Below, one piece after another: positions 48,748-59,285 of a stretch of DNA of 64,000 nt; position 1 is the stretch's first letter, and each line of letters begins with the position of its first letter. The notes beneath the pieces were generated by a model, which ran no database searches, had not been told where the DNA came from, and was given only the letters and a program-made list of their open reading frames with translations. This DNA is from Burkholderiales bacterium (GTDB taxonomy: Bacteria > Pseudomonadota > Gammaproteobacteria > Burkholderiales > SG8-39), in the NCBI GenBank assembly GCA_020848075.1, contig JADLAV010000046.1, positions 1 to 64,000 on the forward strand, written 5' to 3'. A program made the position numbers and the translations under genes.

Positions 48748-49830
48748 CTAATTCGCAGCCACCTGGCCCGAACCGGCCGCGCCGCTCTTCAGGCGCGAGA
48801 GCGCGAGCACCGGGTCGAGCGCCACCCGCTCGCCGTCCGCGAGACCGGCCAGCACCTCGACGCCGACGCCGGGAATCGCCTCCCCGACGCGCAGCTGGCG
48901 GAAGACGATCGCGCCGCCCGGCGTCACGACGTACGCGCCCGTGACCTCGCTCCGGCGCACGACCGCGGAGGCGGGCACGATCAGCTTTTTCGCCTCGCCC
49001 AGCGTGAAGTGGCCGCGGGCGAACATGCCCGGATAGACGCCCTTCAACCCCTCGGGCAGGTCCAGGCGAACCTGCGTGGTGTGCGTGCGCGCGTCCGCAG
49101 CCGGGAGCACCGTCACCTCTTTCGCTGCGACGCGCTCGCCGAGCGTGGGCAGCTCCACCTGCGCAGCGATCGGCGCCCGCATCGCGGCGAGCTTCGCCTG
49201 CGGCACGGTGACGACCGCGCGGAGGTCCTTCGGATCGAACAGCGTGACGAGCGGCTTCCCGGGCTGCGCCATCTCGCCGAGGTCGACGTGCCGTGCCGAG
49301 ACCACTCCGGCAAACGGCGCCGCGATGACCGTGTAGCCTTTGCCGGTGCGCGCCTGCGCGGCGGCGGCGCGCGCGGCCGCGACCTGCGCTCGGGCCGCGT
49401 CGTAGTCGGTCTGCGCCTTGTCCAGCGCCGCCTCGCTCACGAACTTCTGCGATACCAGCTTCCGGGTGCGGTCGTAGTTGACGCGCGTGTTGGCGAGCGC
49501 GGCCTCGGCTTGCGCCACCTGCGCGTCGGCGGTGGCGACCACCTCCGTCGCCTCGCGGGGGTCGATGCGCGCGATCACCTGCCCGCGTGTCACCCGGTCA
49601 CCCACATCGATGGCCAACTCGACGATGCGCCCCTGGGTCTGCGCGGCGATCGTCGACTGCCGCACGGCCTCGACGACCCCCTCGGCCGCGTAGGTCTCGC
49701 CCACGTCCCGGATTGCGACGGCCGCCGTTTCGAGCGCGGATGCGGCATTGGCAGGGCCTGCGGCGACCGACGCGATGAGAGCGAACGTCGCCGCGAGCCG
49801 CGCAGCGGGAAGCGTCGGATGGGAGCGCAT
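48748..49830 (-). CDS. RND periplasmic adaptor (membrane-fusion protein)
   Basis: 360 residues. The ATG at 49830 gives a signal peptide (LAATFALIASVAAGPANA); the upstream extension is unlikely. AAQTQGRIVELAIDVGDRVTRGQVIARIDPRE is the first lipoyl half, then a coiled-coil hairpin (VAQAEAALANTRVNYDRTRKL to AAARAAAAQART), then APFAGVVSARHVDLGEMAQPGKPLVTLFD. Beta-barrel and membrane-proximal domains follow. It bridges the RND permease to an outer-membrane channel. It diverges from the CbpA-like gene, with a 173-bp shared promoter region. Confidence 0.92.
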   Translation of the reverse strand: MRSHPTLPAARLAATFALIASVAAGPANAASALETAAVAIRDVGETYAAEGVVEAVRQSTIAAQTQGRIVELAIDVGDRVTRGQVIARIDPREATEVVATADAQVAQAEAALANTRVNYDRTRKLVSQKFVSEAALDKAQTDYDAARAQVAAARAAAAQARTGKGYTVIAAPFAGVVSARHVDLGEMAQPGKPLVTLFDPKDLRAVVTVPQAKLAAMRAPIAAQVELPTLGERVAAKEVTVLPAADARTHTTQVRLDLPEGLKGVYPGMFARGHFTLGEAKKLIVPASAVVRRSEVTGAYVVTPGGAIVFRQLRVGEAIPGVGVEVLAGLADGERVALDPVLALSRLKSGAAGSGQVAAN

Positions 49831-50003
49831 GAACGGATCTCCGGAAATATTAGAAAATTCTGATGGACCGAATGTAATCGCCACGGCCCCGCCCTTCAAC
49901 CGTTGTGTGACCAAGGTCACGCTAGCAGAATGGGGTGTCCACGAGTTGAGGCCGCACAAACCTTAAGCTTTTCGCCGCCGCGGAGCGGTGAGGCCGGAGC
50001 ACC

Positions 50004-50855
50004 ATGTCGATCGGGAAGGATTACTACGCCATCCTCGGCATCGCGCACGACGCGAGCGCCGAGGACATCAAGCTCGCGTACCGGCGGCTCGTGCGCCGCT
50101 ACCATCCGGACGTTTCGGTCGAGCCCGACGCCGAAGCCCGCTTCAAGGAGGTCGTCGAGGCCTACGCCGCCGTCACCGGCAACGCCCGCACCGGCGGCGG
50201 GTCGGGTGCGCCACCGCGCCCGCATGCGAGCCATGCGGCGGCGCGCCATCGCAGGCGCGAAGCGGACGATGGCTACCCCGTGCAAGGGGAGGATTACGGC
50301 ATCAGCGTCGAGATCTCGCTCGAGCACATCGTGCGCGGCGGTCGACTCACCGTCGGCTTCGACGTCACCGATCGCAAGCCCGACGGGGCTCTCGGCCACG
50401 TCCGCCGCAACGTCACGTTGCCCGTGCCGAAGGGCGCCCGCCACGGCCAGGAGATCGCGGTGCGCGGCCAGGGGGGGCCCGGCGCGCGCGGCGGACCGCC
50501 GGGAGATCTCTTCGTCACGCTCACGGTCGCCAAGCATCGCCTGTTCAATGTGGTGGGGGACGATCTCGAGCTCAAGCTGCCGATCTCGCCGTGGGAGGCG
50601 GTGCTCGGCGCGAAGATCAAGGTGCCCACGCTCGAGAAGCTGGTGCCGGTCAGGATCCCCCCGCTCACCCAAACCGGCGCGCGTCTCGAGCTGCCGGCCC
50701 GCGGCCTCCCGACCGCCGACGGAAAGCGCGGCAATCTCTATTTGCTGGTCACGGTGGCGACGCCGAAGTGGGTGACGAACGCCGAACGCGAGCTCTTCGA
50801 GCGCCTTGCGAAGGTGTCGACTTTCGATCCGCGGTGGGGCATGGACGGCGAGTGA
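50004..50855 (+). CDS. CbpA-like J-domain protein (first copy)
   Basis: A 283-residue DnaJ-family co-chaperone. The J domain ([33 protein letters not shown]) has the HPD motif but ends early: the usual KRxxYD helix is replaced by AYAAVTGN. The G/F region is replaced by a Gly/His/Arg-rich linker. The substrate-binding C-terminal domains are intact ([55 protein letters not shown]). No zinc finger, as in CbpA. It diverges from the RND adaptor. A fuller paralogue lies at 55658-56596. Confidence 0.88.
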   Translation: MSIGKDYYAILGIAHDASAEDIKLAYRRLVRRYHPDVSVEPDAEARFKEVVEAYAAVTGNARTGGGSGAPPRPHASHAAARHRRREADDGYPVQGEDYGISVEISLEHIVRGGRLTVGFDVTDRKPDGALGHVRRNVTLPVPKGARHGQEIAVRGQGGPGARGGPPGDLFVTLTVAKHRLFNVVGDDLELKLPISPWEAVLGAKIKVPTLEKLVPVRIPPLTQTGARLELPARGLPTADGKRGNLYLLVTVATPKWVTNAERELFERLAKVSTFDPRWGMDGE

Positions 50856-51279
50856 GCGCACCGCGCGGCCGCGCTCGCGCGCGCGGCCTCGTTCCCGATT
50901 AGCCCGGTTTCCTTCCGCGGAATGTGGGAGTCGGCCGCGCCGGACGCGCGGCCGAGGACCAGTGCGCTTGGGTCACGGTGCATCTGCCGGTCTGCGCCGA
51001 AAGGCGCATAATCGCGGCATCCTCATCGGGCGACGTGACCGCCATGGCCGGTCGGCGAAATCTCGGAGGTTCTTTCAGAAGCGCCGCGCAGCGCAACTGC
51101 GCCGGCGGCCTCCAGGACTCGCGCGCCCCGCCTCTCGGGGTATCCATCCTCGCCCTTCTGCCCCGTGGCTGCGGGCGAACGCTTTCCCGGCGGTTGACCG
51201 CACCGGCGCTTCCGGCCGAAACGTGACACACCCCGTGTCGATCGCATGAAGGTTTCTGTGGCCAAAGAAGGAGAACATC
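50856..51279. other. Non-coding region upstream of the sugar ABC operon
   Basis: 424 bp between the CbpA-like gene and the solute-binding protein gene. Open frames are short and unconvincing. GGCGCATAATC near 51005 is a possible -10, without a good -35. AAGGAGAACATC immediately precedes the solute-binding protein start and gives a strong ribosome site. Confidence 0.35.
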
Positions 51280-52668
51280 ATGAGTGACCATCCCACCAAT
51301 CTCACGACCCCGGACGACCAGGCCCCGGCAGCGCCGGAAGGAAGCTCGTCCCCGCGCCGGAAGTTCATCCGGGCGGTCGGCGCCGCCGGCCTGGCGGCGA
51401 GCGTCGGGCCCTTCATCATGCCGCGCCCCGCCCGGGCGGCGAAGACGCTCAAGATCCTGCAGTGGAGCCACTTCATTCCGGCCTACGACAAGTGGTTCGA
51501 CGGCACCTACACGAAGGAGTGGGGCAAGAAGAACGACACCGAGGTCATCGTCGACCACGTCGGCATCCCGGCGATCAACTCGCGCGCCGCGGCCGAGGTC
51601 TCCGCGCAGCAGGGGCACGATCTCTTCATGTTCCTGTGGCCGGCGCCCGTCTACGAGGAGCAGGTGATCGACCACCGCGAGATCTACGAGGAGGTCATCC
51701 GCAAGCACGGCAAGCCGATCGACCTCGCCGTGAAGAGCACCTACAACCCGAAGACCAACAAGTACTACGGTTTCTCCGACAGCTTCGTCCCGGATCCGGT
51801 GAACTACCGGATCGACCTGTGGAGCGAGCAGGGCATGCCCGGCGGCCCGACGAGCTGGGACGACGTGCGCAAGATCGGCGCGGCCATCAAGAAGAAGAGC
51901 AACGTCCCCGTCGGCATCGGGCTCTCGGCCGAGCTCGACACCGCGATGGCGATGCGCACGATCCTCTATTCGTTCGGCGGCTCGGTGCAGGACGCCAAGG
52001 CGAACGTGGTGCTCGGCTCCAAGAACACGATCGAGGCGGTGAAGTTCGTGAAGGCGCTCTACCAGGAGACGATGACCCCCGAGGTGATGGCCTGGGACGC
52101 ATCGTCGAACAACCGCGCGCTCCTCGCGGGGCAGGCTTCGATCGTGCTCAATGCGATCTCGACCACGCGCGAGGCCGAGAACAAGAATCTGCCGATCGCC
52201 GAGCAGCTCGGGCTCACCAAGGCGCTCAAGGGGCCGGTGCGCGCGATCGGGCTGGAGCACGTGATGAACTGCTACGTGATCTGGAAGTTCGCCGAGAACA
52301 AGGAGGGCGCGAAGAAATTCCTGGTGGACTACATCGACAACTTCCCCGAGCACTTCAAGGAGAGCCAGTACTACAACTTCCCGTGCTTCTCGTCGACGGT
52401 GCCCAACCTGGCGCAGCTGCTCGCTTCGGATCCCCACAAGCCGCTCGGCAAGTACAAGGTCCTGGCGGACGTCCTCGACTGGGCGACCAACGTCGGTTAC
52501 CCCGGGACCGCCAACGCGGCGATCGACGAGATCTTCGGCACCTGGGTGATCAACACGATGTTCGCCAAGGCGGCGAGCGGCGCGATGTCGCCGGAGGACG
52601 CGGTCAAGGAAGCCGAGAAGAAGTGCCAGCAGATTTTCGCCAAGTGGCGCGAGAAGAAGCTGGTGTGA
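51280..52668 (+). CDS. ABC transporter solute-binding protein (sugar type, Tat-exported)
   Basis: 462 residues. The N-terminus has a twin-arginine signal (SPRRKFIRAVGAAGLAASVGPFIM), so it is exported folded. The mature part (LKILQWSHFIPAYDKWFDGTYTKEW) is family 1 extracellular solute-binding protein-like, with GSKNTIEAVKFVKALYQ and FPEHFKESQYYNFPCF in the second lobe. It delivers a sugar or polyol-like substrate to the permeases downstream. A terminator-like hairpin follows (52689-52721), which would lower expression of the rest of the operon, as usual for binding proteins. Confidence 0.9.
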   Translation: MSDHPTNLTTPDDQAPAAPEGSSSPRRKFIRAVGAAGLAASVGPFIMPRPARAAKTLKILQWSHFIPAYDKWFDGTYTKEWGKKNDTEVIVDHVGIPAINSRAAAEVSAQQGHDLFMFLWPAPVYEEQVIDHREIYEEVIRKHGKPIDLAVKSTYNPKTNKYYGFSDSFVPDPVNYRIDLWSEQGMPGGPTSWDDVRKIGAAIKKKSNVPVGIGLSAELDTAMAMRTILYSFGGSVQDAKANVVLGSKNTIEAVKFVKALYQETMTPEVMAWDASSNNRALLAGQASIVLNAISTTREAENKNLPIAEQLGLTKALKGPVRAIGLEHVMNCYVIWKFAENKEGAKKFLVDYIDNFPEHFKESQYYNFPCFSSTVPNLAQLLASDPHKPLGKYKVLADVLDWATNVGYPGTANAAIDEIFGTWVINTMFAKAASGAMSPEDAVKEAEKKCQQIFAKWREKKLV

Positions 52669-52688
52669 CCGCGTGAGCTAGAATGGCG

Positions 52689-52721
52689 GCGCGCCCGCGC
52701 GGGATGCGGGCGCGCTTTTTT
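52689..52721 (+). terminator. Terminator/attenuator between binding protein and ATPase genes
   Basis: GCGCGCCCGC (52689-52698) pairs with GCGGGCGCGC (52706-52715), followed by six T. It lies 21 bp past the binding-protein stop. Partial termination here would give excess binding protein over transporter. Confidence 0.85.
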
Positions 52722-52766
52722 CGTGCCCGCGTCCGGTGCGGGCGATACCGACGGCACGCTCTCTCG

Positions 52767-53798
<1,032 letters not shown>

Positions 53799-53808
53799 GG
53801 AGAGCGCC

Positions 53809-54717
53809 CTGACCGCCGCCACGCGCAACCTGGGCTGGCTGCACGACGAGCAGCGGCTCGGCGCGCTGCTGCTCGGGCCGGCGGTCGCCTACATCGCCGC
53901 GCTCGTCGGCTTCCCGTTCCTGCTCGCGATCTACTACGCGCTGAGCGACGCGACGGTCGGCAGCACGCACCTCAACTTCGTCGGCCTGCACAATTTTCGC
54001 CAGATCTTCGACGACCCCACGTTCTGGCGCTCGCTGCAGAACGCGGTGGTGTTCACGGTCGCCTCGCAGGTGCTGGTGCTGGTGCTGGGCAAGATGCTCG
54101 CCATGGCGCTGTACCAGGACTTCCGCGGGAAGTGGCTCGTCCGGCTCCTCATCCTGCTGCCCTGGGTGGCGCCGATCTCGCTCGGCAGCATCGGCTGGCT
54201 GTGGATCTTCGACCCGGTCTACAGCGTCCTCAACTGGATGCTGCGGGCGGTGCATCTCCTCGGGCCGGGCGAGCGGCTGATCTGGCTCGGGCAGCCCGAC
54301 CTCGCGATGATGTCGGTCGTGCTGGTGAACGTGTGGCGGCTGCTGCCGCTCGCGACCGTCATCATCCTCGCCGGGCTGACCTCGATCCCGCACGACATCC
54401 ACGACGCGGCGTCGGTCGACGGCGCGGGCTTCTGGCGGCGCCTCTTCCGGATCACGATCCCGCTGATGATGCCGATCCTGCTGGTGGCGCTGCTCTTCGG
54501 CATCGTGTTCACCTTCACCGACATGATCGTGATCTACGTCCTCACGCGCGGCGGCCCCTACGACACGACCCAGGTGCTGGCGAGCTATGCGTACTTCACC
54601 GGCATCATGGGCGGCGATCTCGCAACCGGCGCGGCCATCTCGCTCTTTCTCTTCCCGCTGCTGGTCGCGGCGGCGATCTTGTTCCTGACCGTCGCGCGCC
54701 GCGCCGAGGTCGCCTGA
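53809..54717 (+). CDS. ABC transporter permease (MalF type) with CTG start
   Basis: 302 residues if it starts at the CTG. The first helix LLLGPAVAYIAALVGFPFLLAIYYAL and the segment LNFVGLHNFRQIFDDPTFWRSLQNAVVFTV are exactly the expected MalF-like N-terminus, yet no ATG, GTG or TTG exists in frame before 54043. GAGGAG lies 6 nt before the CTG at 53809, so CTG initiation is the best reading. The EAA loop is DIHDAASVDGAGFWRRLFRITIPLMMP. It forms a heterodimer with the next permease. Confidence 0.85.
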   Translation: MTAATRNLGWLHDEQRLGALLLGPAVAYIAALVGFPFLLAIYYALSDATVGSTHLNFVGLHNFRQIFDDPTFWRSLQNAVVFTVASQVLVLVLGKMLAMALYQDFRGKWLVRLLILLPWVAPISLGSIGWLWIFDPVYSVLNWMLRAVHLLGPGERLIWLGQPDLAMMSVVLVNVWRLLPLATVIILAGLTSIPHDIHDAASVDGAGFWRRLFRITIPLMMPILLVALLFGIVFTFTDMIVIYVLTRGGPYDTTQVLASYAYFTGIMGGDLATGAAISLFLFPLLVAAAILFLTVARRAEVA

Positions 54718-54718
54718 C

Positions 54719-55582
54719 ATGCGAACGGCAGGTACGCCAGGCATCACCCTCAAACGCCAGCTTGCGCGCATCGGCCACGTCGCCCTGCTCCTGGCGTTCG
54801 TGGTGTTCCTCGCGTTCCCGTTCTACTGGATGCTCGTCACGACGTTCAAGGAGACTACTGATCTCCTCAACGTCGGCAACGACCCGTTCCTGTTCAACGC
54901 GCCGCCCACGCTCGACAACCTGCGCATGCTGTTCCGGGAGACGGAATTCGGCCGCTGGGTCCTGAACACCATCCTGGTCGGCGTGCTGGTGGTGGCGGTC
55001 ACGGTGCTCCTGTCGGTGCCCGCGGGCTACGCGCTCGCGCGGCTCACGGGACGCTGGGGCAGCCGCCTCGGGATCGCGATCTTCCTCACCTACCTGGTTC
55101 CGCCGACGCTGCTCTTCATCCCGTTCTCCCGCATCGTTGCGGGCCTCGGGCTGCAGGATTCGATGTGGTCGCTGGTGCTGGTGTATCCGAGCTTCACGGT
55201 GCCGTTCAGCATCTGGCTCCTGATGGGCTTCTTCAAGGCCGTCCCGCGCGACATCGAGGACGCGGCGATGGTGGACGGCCTGAGCCGCTTCGGCGCGTTC
55301 CTGAAGGTCGTCGTGCCGATCTCGTCGGCCGGGATCCTGACGGTCGTGATCTTCACGCTCACGCTGGTGATGCAGGAATTCGTCTACGGGCTCACCTTCA
55401 TCACCTCGTCGTCGAACTACACGGTGAGCGTCGGGGTGCCGACGTTCCTCGTGCGCGGCGACGTCTACTTCTGGGGCTCGCTGATGGGCGCCTGCCTCAT
55501 CGTGAGCGTGCCGATCGCGATCCTCTACAATTTCTTCGTCGACCGGTTCGTCGCGGGCTTCACGGTCGGCGCGATCAAGTAG
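54719..55582 (+). CDS. ABC transporter permease (MalG type)
   Basis: 287 residues, six helices. LLLAFVVFLAFPFYWMLVTTFKETTDL is the typical MalG start. The EAA loop is DIEDAAMVDGLSRFGAFLKVVVPISSAGI. It ends FVDRFVAGFTVGAIK, a normal end for the family. It starts 1 bp after the stop of the MalF-type gene. The unit binding protein-ATPase-two permeases is complete; the substrate is not readable. Confidence 0.93.
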   Translation: MRTAGTPGITLKRQLARIGHVALLLAFVVFLAFPFYWMLVTTFKETTDLLNVGNDPFLFNAPPTLDNLRMLFRETEFGRWVLNTILVGVLVVAVTVLLSVPAGYALARLTGRWGSRLGIAIFLTYLVPPTLLFIPFSRIVAGLGLQDSMWSLVLVYPSFTVPFSIWLLMGFFKAVPRDIEDAAMVDGLSRFGAFLKVVVPISSAGILTVVIFTLTLVMQEFVYGLTFITSSSNYTVSVGVPTFLVRGDVYFWGSLMGACLIVSVPIAILYNFFVDRFVAGFTVGAIK

Positions 55583-55657
55583 GGCGCCCCTTGAGAAATC
55601 GCGCCGGCGGTTTCATATTCCCCGCTGTCCGGCCCTCCGCCGGGTCCGGGGAATGAA

Positions 55658-56596
55658 TTGAAGTACAAGGACTACTACGCGATTCTCGGGGTCGAGCGCG
55701 GCGCCGCGGACGGCGACATCCGCAAGGCGTACCGCAAGCTCGCGCGCAAGTACCATCCCGACGTCTCCAAGGAACCGAACGCCGAGGAGCGGTTCAAGGA
55801 GATCGGCGAGGCCTACGAGACGCTGAAGGATGCCGAGAAGCGCGCGGCCTACGACCAGCTCGGCCGCCATCGGCCGGGCGAGGACTTCCGGCCGCCGCCG
55901 GGCTGGGACCATCAGTTCGGCGGCTCCGGCTTCGAGGACGTGGTCGACCTCTCGGACCTCTTCGCGCAGTTCGGCGGCGGCGCGCGGGCGGCGGGCGGCT
56001 CACGCGGCGGCGCGCGCGGCTTCGCGATGCCCGGACAGGATTACGAGGTGACCGCGCACGTCTCGCTCGAGGATGCCGCGCGCGGCACCGAGCTCGCGGT
56101 CGACCTGTCCGCGCCCGAGCGCGGGCCCGACGGCATGCTGCGGCGCGTGCCGAAGACGATCCGCGTGCGCGTGCCGAAGGGCGCGACCGACGGGCAGCGC
56201 ATGCGCGTGCCCGGCAAAGGCGGGCCGGGCGTGGGCAGCGGTCCCGCGGGCGACCTGTACATCAACATCCACTTGCTGCCGCACCCGCTCTTCAAGGTCG
56301 CCGGGCACGACCTCTACCTCGATCTGCCGGTGACGCCGTCCGAAGCAGTTCTCGGCGCCGACGTGGAAGTGCCCACGCTCGCGGGGCGCGTGCGCGTGCA
56401 AGTGCGGCCCAGCTCGCGCGCAGGCCAGAAGCTGCGCCTCGCGGGCAAGGGATTGCCGAAGCCGGGCGGCGGGCCAGGCGATCTCTACTGCGTGCTGCAG
56501 GTCGTGACGCCGGCCGCGCTGTCGGAGCGCGAGCGCTCGCTCTACGAGGAGCTCGCGAAGCTCTCCACGTTCAACCCGCGGGGCCACTTCGGCTGA
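55658..56596 (+). CDS. cbpA: CbpA-type J-domain co-chaperone (second copy)
   Basis: 312 residues from a TTG start. J domain [34 protein letters not shown] with HPD, then [13 protein letters not shown]. The G/F-like linker is [29 protein letters not shown]-terminal domains follow ([36 protein letters not shown]). No zinc finger, so CbpA rather than DnaJ. The cbpM gene follows at 34 bp, which confirms the assignment. It should stimulate DnaK. Confidence 0.92.
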   Translation: MKYKDYYAILGVERGAADGDIRKAYRKLARKYHPDVSKEPNAEERFKEIGEAYETLKDAEKRAAYDQLGRHRPGEDFRPPPGWDHQFGGSGFEDVVDLSDLFAQFGGGARAAGGSRGGARGFAMPGQDYEVTAHVSLEDAARGTELAVDLSAPERGPDGMLRRVPKTIRVRVPKGATDGQRMRVPGKGGPGVGSGPAGDLYINIHLLPHPLFKVAGHDLYLDLPVTPSEAVLGADVEVPTLAGRVRVQVRPSSRAGQKLRLAGKGLPKPGGGPGDLYCVLQVVTPAALSERERSLYEELAKLSTFNPRGHFG

Positions 56597-56630
56597 GAAG
56601 AATGCCGGGGCATCGATCGAGGCGTGCGCC

Positions 56631-56936
56631 ATGACCGAAGACCAACGACTCGAGTTCCTCGACGCCGAGACGACGATTGCGCTCGACGAACTCGTCGCCG
56701 CCTCGGGCCTGCCGCGCGAGACCGTGGTGGAGCTCGTCGAATGGGGCGTCTTTCAGCCCGCGGGCGCGCCCTGGACGTTCGCCGCCCGCACCGTGATCCT
56801 CGCGCGACGGGCCGCGCGCCTGCGCCGCGACTTCGAGCTCGATGTGCCCGGCCTCGCCCTCGCCGCATCGCTCCTCGACCGCATCGACGAGCTCGAGGCA
56901 CGGCTGCGGGAGCTCGAGTGCCAGCTGCCCGGGTGA
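56631..56936 (+). CDS. cbpM: CbpM-family chaperone modulator
   Basis: 101 residues. MTEDQRLEFLDAETTIALDELVAASGLPRETVVELVEWGVFQP is a MerR-like winged-helix plan as in CbpM, followed by a helical tail (LRRDFELDVPGLALAASLLDRIDELEARLRELE). It binds the J domain of CbpA and limits its activity. It lies 34 bp after cbpA, probably co-transcribed. Confidence 0.88.
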   Translation: MTEDQRLEFLDAETTIALDELVAASGLPRETVVELVEWGVFQPAGAPWTFAARTVILARRAARLRRDFELDVPGLALAASLLDRIDELEARLRELECQLPG

Positions 56937-57069
56937 GGGGACGGCAGCAGGGGCGGCTAGAAGAGGGAGAAGCCGCGGGCCGCGCTCCACACCGACCCCC
57001 GGGGATTGCTTTTCGAGCGCGTCCATTGATACATTGGGCGCCGACATGCCAAAAGGGGGAGGGGAGACC

Positions 57070-58296
57070 ATGTCACGCTCGTTCAGCAATCTGCTCGTCG
57101 CGGCTGCCGCGGCGGCATCGCTGGCCACCGCGTTCGCGGCGTCGGCCCAGCAGGCACCCACGTCGATCAGGATCGGCTGGGCGATTTCCAAGACCGGACC
57201 ATACGTGGGCGGCGCCAGCATCACGACGCTGCCGGCCTATCAGACCTGGGTCAAGGACGTGAATGCCGCCGGCGGCATCATGCTGAAAAGCCTCGGCAAG
57301 AAGCTGCCGATCGAGGTGATCGAGTACGACGACCGCAGCAACTCCGACGAGATGATCAAGGCGGTCGAGCGGCTCGCGACCCAGGACAAGGTCGACTTCA
57401 TCCTGCCGCCCTGGGGCACCGGCTTCAACCTCGCGGCGGGTCCGATCCTGCATCGGTACGGCTACCCGCATCTCGCCGCGACCGCCAACACCGACAAGGC
57501 GCCCGAACTGGCGAAGCGCTGGCCGAACAGCTTCTGGTTCCTCGGCACCTCGAGCGTGGGCGCGCTGGCGCTCGTCGACGTGCTCACCCGGCTGCGCGAC
57601 GAGGGCAAGATCGGCAACGACATCGCCATGGTGAGCGTCGCCGACCAGTTCGGCATCGAACTCTCGGCTGCGAGCCGCGCCGGATTCAAGAAGGCGAAGT
57701 TCAACCTCGTCTACGACAAGTCCTACCCGCTCGGCACGCAGGACATGCAGCCGCTCCTCACCGAAGCGATGCGGACCAAGGCCGACGTGTTCGTCGCCTT
57801 CAGCTACCCGCCGGACACGTTCGCCATCAGCGGGCAGGCGCGCGTGCTCGACTACAACCCGAAGGTGTTCTACACCGCGGTCGGCACCGCGTTTCCGATG
57901 TTCAAGGAGAAGTTCGGCGCCAGCGCCGAGGGCCAGATGGGGATCGGCGGCATCGATCCGGAGAGCCCGGCCTTCAAGGCATACGTCAAGCGCCACGTCG
58001 CGGAGACGGGCGGGCGCGAGCCCGACCGCTGGGCCAATCCCGTGACCTACGCCAGCCTGGAGATCCTGCAGCAGGCGATCGAGCGCGTCGGCCGGATCGA
58101 CCGCGCCGCAATCATCAAGGAGATCCAGACCGGCACCTTCGACACGGTCATCGGCAAGGTGAAGCTGAAGGGGAACCTGTACCTGGACGGCTGGCAGGTC
58201 GGCCAGTGGCAGGGCGGGGAGTATTACGGCATCTATCCCGCCAGTCTGCCAGGCGCGCGCCCGATCCTCTTCCCGAAGCCGGCGTGGAAGAAGTGA
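57070..58296 (+). CDS. Branched-chain amino acid-type ABC solute-binding protein
   Basis: 408 residues. The ATG at 57070 with a GGGGAG ribosome site gives a Sec signal (SNLLVAAAAAASLATAFAASAQQ). The mature part (TSIRIGWAISKTGPYVGGAS, IEVIEYDDRSNSDEMIKAVERL) is a Leu/Ile/Val-binding type periplasmic protein, fold type I. NTDKAPELAKRWPNSFWFLGTSS suggests a non-standard ligand pocket. It is the first gene of the liv-type operon. The substrate may be an amino acid, amide or aromatic acid. Confidence 0.9.
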   Translation: MSRSFSNLLVAAAAAASLATAFAASAQQAPTSIRIGWAISKTGPYVGGASITTLPAYQTWVKDVNAAGGIMLKSLGKKLPIEVIEYDDRSNSDEMIKAVERLATQDKVDFILPPWGTGFNLAAGPILHRYGYPHLAATANTDKAPELAKRWPNSFWFLGTSSVGALALVDVLTRLRDEGKIGNDIAMVSVADQFGIELSAASRAGFKKAKFNLVYDKSYPLGTQDMQPLLTEAMRTKADVFVAFSYPPDTFAISGQARVLDYNPKVFYTAVGTAFPMFKEKFGASAEGQMGIGGIDPESPAFKAYVKRHVAETGGREPDRWANPVTYASLEILQQAIERVGRIDRAAIIKEIQTGTFDTVIGKVKLKGNLYLDGWQVGQWQGGEYYGIYPASLPGARPILFPKPAWKK

Positions 58297-58361
58297 GCGC
58301 GCCGCTCGCGACCGACTAGGGGCAATCCCCCCCTTACCCTGAGCCCGCGGCATGGTCCGCC

Positions 58362-59285
58362 ATGCTGCGGGCTGTGCCGTGGGCTCCGCGGGCCGCGGAG
58401 GAGGCGCAGATTCTCGCCGTCGACATACTGCTCACCGGGGCGATCCTCGGTGGGATGTACGCGCTGATCGCGATGGGGCTCACGCTCCAGTACGGGATCG
58501 CGCGCATCATGAACCTCTCCTACGGCGAGTTTCTGGTCGCCGCCGCCCTTGCGGCGTACTGGGTGTTCACCGGCTTCGAGTTGAGCCCCCTCCTCATGCT
58601 CTTCGTCGCGGTGCCGGCGGCATTCCTGCTCAACTGGCTGATCTACCAGGCGCTGCTCGTCCCGCTCGTGCGGCGCGCGAGGAATCGCGTTGTGCTGGAG
58701 GTCGACACCATTCTCGCCACGTTCGGACTCCTCTTCGTGGTACAGGGCATCGGCTATGTGATCTTCGGCGGGCAGTACTTCAGCTACTCCTACCTGGCAG
58801 TCCCGCTCAAGATCCTCGGCACCACCGTCGCGCTGAACCGGTTCGTCGCGCTCGCGTTTGCGGCCGTGATCGGGATCGGGCTGTACCTCGCGCTCACGCG
58901 CACGCGCGCGGGCACGGCGCTGCGCGCGGTCGCGGTCGATCCGGTCGCGGCGGGGCTCGTGGCGATCGACGTGCGACGGGCCTCCGCGTTCGCCTTCGCG
59001 CTGGGCGGGGCGCTCGTGGCCGCAGGCGGCGTCCTGGTCAGCATGTTCCTCACCTTCAACGTCTCGATGGGCGTCATGTTCACGATGAAGGCGCTCATCG
59101 TCGTGATCATGGGCGGCGTGGGCAACATGCTCGGCGCGCTCGTCGCCGGTCTGGTGCTGGGGTTGACGGAGACCGCCGTCGCCCAGCTTCTCGATCCCGG
59201 CCTGACGCTCGCGGCCACCTACACGCTTTTTCTGATCGTCCTGCTGTGGCGCCCCACGGGACTTTTCGGGAGCCGCGCGCGTTGA
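58362..59285 (+). CDS. livH: Branched-chain amino acid-type ABC permease, LivH
   Basis: 307 residues, about eight helices. LLTGAILGGMYALIAMGLTLQYGIARIMNLSYGEFL is the canonical LivH start. The EAA-like loop is GTALRAVAVDPVAAGLVAIDVRR, and KALIVVIMGGVGNMLGALVAGLVLGLTET ends the core. The first 16 residues may be extra, as no strong ribosome site precedes the ATG. Its stop overlaps the TTG start of the next gene (TTGA). Confidence 0.9.
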   Translation: MLRAVPWAPRAAEEAQILAVDILLTGAILGGMYALIAMGLTLQYGIARIMNLSYGEFLVAAALAAYWVFTGFELSPLLMLFVAVPAAFLLNWLIYQALLVPLVRRARNRVVLEVDTILATFGLLFVVQGIGYVIFGGQYFSYSYLAVPLKILGTTVALNRFVALAFAAVIGIGLYLALTRTRAGTALRAVAVDPVAAGLVAIDVRRASAFAFALGGALVAAGGVLVSMFLTFNVSMGVMFTMKALIVVIMGGVGNMLGALVAGLVLGLTETAVAQLLDPGLTLAATYTLFLIVLLWRPTGLFGSRAR